From the NCBI GenBank assembly GCA_018350325.1, contig JAEVLN010000009.1:80072-144071 (forward strand): a stretch of DNA of 64,000 bases, read 5' to 3'. The notes under the pieces were generated by a model. That model had not been told where the DNA came from. It searched no databases and was given only the letters and a program-made list of their open reading frames with translations. A program made the position numbers and the translations under genes. Positions within the stretch are counted from its first letter, which is position 1. Each line of letters opens with the position of its first letter. The DNA comes from Globodera rostochiensis. Lineage: Eukaryota; Nematoda; Chromadorea; Rhabditida; Heteroderidae. Shown piece after piece: positions 61,114 through 64,000 of the stretch.

Positions 61114-62810
61114 ATGAACGACAACGACGACGACATCGGCGGCGGCGAGGACGAGGACGACAACAATGTTGATGTTGAGGAGGAGGAGATGAGGGTGATC
61201 GGATGATGATGATCCCGATCAACATCATCCGATCATATCTTCCCTCGCCTTCCTTCCCCTCCCCTCCCCCCTTCTGTGCTGCTGTGCGCTGTGCATGCTC
61301 ATCGTTGACAAAAACAACAACGACGACAAATTAATCATCTCCGACGATTGGTGTGTGAAATTTGCCGGCGGCGGAACGGAACATTTGTGAGACGGGCGGC
61401 AGGGACAAAGGCAAAAAACGGCTGATTTTGCGTTAGGGTGGGGGTGGGGGTGGGGGGATTCGGGAGTTGGGGGAATAAAACGGGCGAAACGAGACGACCG
61501 TCACGCACAACCGCGCAAACAGATCGCCCGCTTTAGCCGAACACTGCTGACAGCAATTTGTTGCGATTTGATCATTGTAAGGTTTGAACTTGTCGACGTC
61601 GACGTCGTCAGAGTGGGACGGATTGATTGACAGAATGGTTGGTGCTTAATTACTTTCAAAATTAGCATTCAAAGGGACGAAGAAAGAACTGATCAACATT
61701 TAATTGCTCTATTTCATTCACTTCCAGCAACAACCGACGCTCAAAAACGGCACCGATGCGGACGGCAAATTGCACTTTCATCCGCCGGCTTCTTCCTCCG
61801 CCTGCTGCTTTTCCTCTTCTTCCGGCGCCGCTTTTTCTTCCACGGCCACAGGCCTTCCGGCGCTGCCTTTTTGGCTGTTACCGTACCCATTCGCCCCTCT
61901 CCCCTCCCCGGTCACTCCTCAACTACAGTACGCTCTGAGTGGTCAATGGATGCCATCGGCAACAGCGGAGCCTGCCCTTCCTCCACCAACGGTCGCCGGA
62001 GGGAATTTGCTGAACGCACTGAATGCCAATGGAAAAGGTTGCCCTGATTGGACAATTAATTAATAATTATATTTGAATCCGTCTTAAGGCATCGAAGCGC
62101 CCGTGCCAACTCCTTCCTCTTCCTACTCCTCCTCCTCCTCTTACTCCTCCTCTTTTCCGTCCTTTTCGCATCCCCCCGCGGGCATTTCGACCCCCAACGA
62201 ACCTCCGTTTGTGGACCGAAGTATGTAACTTCTCTTTATCTTTTATTCACATTCTCTTCCCATTTCAAAGCATTTTTAAATTTTGATTTAAGTCGGCGAG
62301 TCCGCTCGCAATCGTTTTGGCCGTCCCTACATTTCCGGAAGACCGTTGCTGTTGTGCGACCGTCAAAAAATCATCAAAATGTACCGGGAAGGGCGCAGAA
62401 AGATTGCAATTGCCCGCGAGATCGGCGTCACACATTCGTGCGTGTCCAAAGTGATCAGAAGGTGATCAGAGTTTTGGGTGGGGAGGGGGGAGACAATATG
62501 ATCAAATTTGACGAGAGATTCAGGTTTGAGGAGACTGGAATGTTGGAGAGCAAAAATTCGCGGACCGCCTCTTGCGCATGTCCGGGCGATGCGGACGGAC
62601 ACGGTGGCTTTTCTTTTTTCCTTTTTTTTAAAATTTCAATTTTCAGATCCCCGAATATGTCGCCATGCCAGATTTGTGCATTTGTCCGCCTCCTCCTCCT
62701 CCTCAACCCAATTGCCTTCATACGAAATCAACAAAATGCCAATTCGACAGCAAATAATTCAACACAATTTGCCGAAGAAGTTCAGCATCGAATGGTTTTG
62801 GATCACTTAA
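61114..62810 (+). CDS. PAX-type protein with PAI subdomain only (npax-like)
   Basis: Six exons (61114..61194, 61728..62037, 62089..62220, 62293..62461, 62524..62603, 62647..62810) close in phase to 311 aa. The N-terminus is acidic (DDDIGGGEDEDD), followed by a Ser/Pro/Ala-rich region. The paired N-terminal (PAI) helix-turn-helix is NRFGRPYISGRPLLLCDRQK, IIKMYREG, KIAIAREIGVTHSCVSKVI, RRFEETGML. This matches the PAI pattern of PAX proteins (GRPL...R..I......G....I......VSH.CVSK). No RED subdomain, octapeptide or homeodomain follows before the stop at 62808-62810. Role (family knowledge): sequence-specific transcription factor. C. elegans has several such PAI-only genes (npax), so this is a plausible orthologous group and not a truncation. 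The start exon is the least certain part. Confidence 0.82.
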
Positions 62811-63269
62811 TTTGTATTTTGTTGATTTTATTTGAAATAATTCGAATTATTTTTATTTGGAATAAGAAATATTTTCCATTTTATTCAGGATTCTCAGTGA
62901 ACATCGGCCGTCGTAAGGATTAAATGCTCCGGAAGTTTGTTAATTTACGCTGATAATTCTTTTAAATACGATATTAATGCTTATTTGTATTTGCTAATTG
63001 TTTTTGTTTTGTTAGAGCAAATAATTAAATATATTTAGTAACTAATTGATTTAATCATTTGAAAATTGAGTTGCCGCCGAAACCTTTTGGTCTCTTCGTT
63101 TGAATAACTGCACATTTGCGAAGCCTTTCACTTTTATTATTAAACAAATAAAAATAATTTGCCCAAATAAATGTTTCCCAAAATGCAAAAAACAAATTCA
63201 TTCATTCAAAAATTGGAAAATTCCCACAAATTTTAACTTTTTATTTTTATTCGATCGCCGACTTTCAAA
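62811..63269. other. Intergenic, AT-rich
   Basis: No feature seen. It carries the 3' end of the PAX-like gene and the promoter of the ShKT gene. Confidence 0.55.
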
Positions 63270-63757
63270 ATGCCATCGAATCATTTCAAATTCGTTCACT
63301 TTTACTTTCATTTTCTTACCTTTTTCGCATTAATTTGCTTGCTCCAATGTTTTGCCGGTAAATTTAATTTAATCGTTTTATATTATAATTTATTATTTAA
63401 TTTAGTCTTTGATTAAAAAGAGAAACCAGTGCCCAAACAAAAATAAATAAATGGCATTGGAAATATTCTCAAAGTTTTGATAAGAGCATAGCAAATAGTG
63501 TCTATTTTGTGCCTAATTCGATTCTTTCATTGTGCCGTGTCCCCCCAGGTGCCAACAACGAAAAGGACTCGTCGTGCGTTGACCATTTGGTGTACTGGAA
63601 ATGCGAGGATTTTAAGTACGTTTGTACTTATTACCGCGAAACGTACGCTTTCGACATGTGCCGTAAAACATGCGGCCTTTGCGACTTTGAACGGACGGCA
63701 AAAGTTCTGTTCGTGCAGTCGCCGTATTATCCCTATTGGGGTGGAAGCAAAAAGTGA
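63270..63757 (+). CDS. Secreted single ShKT-domain protein
   Basis: Two exons (63270..63357, 63549..63757) close in phase to 98 aa. A hydrophobic signal peptide (HFYFHFLTFFALICLLQCFA) precedes a six-cysteine domain with the ShKT spacing: Cys in SSCVDH, WKCEDF, YVCTYY, DMCRKT, TCGLCDF. A short Tyr/Pro-rich tail (SPYYPYWGGSKK) follows. ShKT domains in nematodes occur in secreted peptidases, mucins and stand-alone peptides. Here no catalytic domain is attached. Function not assigned; secretion is inferred. AATAAA almost overlaps the stop (about 63759-63764). Neighbours give no clue. Confidence 0.8.
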
Positions 63758-64000
63758 AATAAAAACGTTTTGAGGAAACTTTTAAAACAATTCGAATTAA
63801 ATTCTTTTTGTGTTTCTGTGAAGTGTAGTCGAAATGCTGCTGCTCTTGAATTGACATTTGGCAAGGCTTCGAAACTTTTGCAAAAAATTTGCAACTTTCA
63901 ATTCTCGAACCGAGCCGAGCCGAGACCAAAAGTAGCCAAACTCGACTCGAAACTTAAAAAATTTAGCCCCTATTTTGCCACTATTTGAGCGTTTTTTAAA
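63758..64000. other. 3' flank with GAGCCGAG-type repeat
   Basis: After the ShKT 3' UTR, 63905-63965 contains ACCGAGCCGAGCCGAG and CAAACTCGACTCGAAACTT, inverse of words at 46782-46815. This suggests the edge of a dispersed element cut by the window end. Confidence 0.45.

Overview
The window is nuclear DNA of a nematode. The evidence is short introns (many of 40-100 bp), a cuticle-collagen gene with a nematode N-terminal domain, an Sre-family chemoreceptor, a paired-type gene with only the N-terminal PAI subdomain, an ShKT-domain secreted peptide, and acceptor-like AGs just upstream of several start codons that would suit spliced-leader trans-splicing. Four introns whose reading phase can be checked begin with GC instead of GT. 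Frequent GC-AG introns have been reported for cyst nematodes, so a plant-parasitic tylenchid (Globodera/Heterodera type) is my best guess. That is an inference, not a proof. No operon, phage, CRISPR array or viral gene was seen.

Layout. 0.2-12.4 kb carries three minus-strand genes: a Nup50-type nucleoporin with duplicated FG exons and a C-terminal Ran-binding domain, a PCID2/Thp1-like mRNA-export protein, and a carboxypeptidase D-like protein with one intact and two decayed peptidase domains. 12.4-15.1 kb is intergenic. It holds an inverted-repeat element, a perfect 21-bp hairpin, and a tiny plus-strand gene encoding only the first dsRNA-binding domain of the RNA helicase A/DHX9 type. 15.15-20.17 kb is a WNK kinase (+). 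20.5-25.6 kb is a secreted multi-MAM protein (-). 27.1-28.5 kb is a collagen (+). 28.9-29.5 kb is a small possibly HLH-like protein (-). 29.5-37.6 kb is a gene-poor stretch full of poly-G/poly-C tracts, a GAACAG-rich dispersed repeat and two tRNA-like promoter cassettes.

37.6-40.5 kb is an unrecognised plus-strand gene with two FLYWCH-like zinc-finger segments and an 11-copy peptide repeat. 42.2-44.8 kb is a four-TM protein gene whose introns hold a 0.7-kb minisatellite and a TTAA-flanked MITE. 44.9-46.3 kb is the Sre receptor (-). 48.0-59.9 kb is the complete TOR kinase gene (let-363/mTOR, +). 61.1-62.8 kb is the PAI-only PAX gene (+). 63.3-63.8 kb is the ShKT peptide (+).

The genes do not form one pathway. 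They are a typical nematode mixture of housekeeping functions (nuclear transport, mRNA export, TOR growth signalling, WNK osmotic/ion signalling) and secreted, cuticle or chemosensory functions. The best support comes from gene models in which every exon-exon phase closes: dsRBD gene, collagen, four-TM gene, Sre, npax-like, ShKT, and most of WNK and Nup50. Exon ends in the MAM, PCID2, carboxypeptidase and TOR genes are partly approximate.
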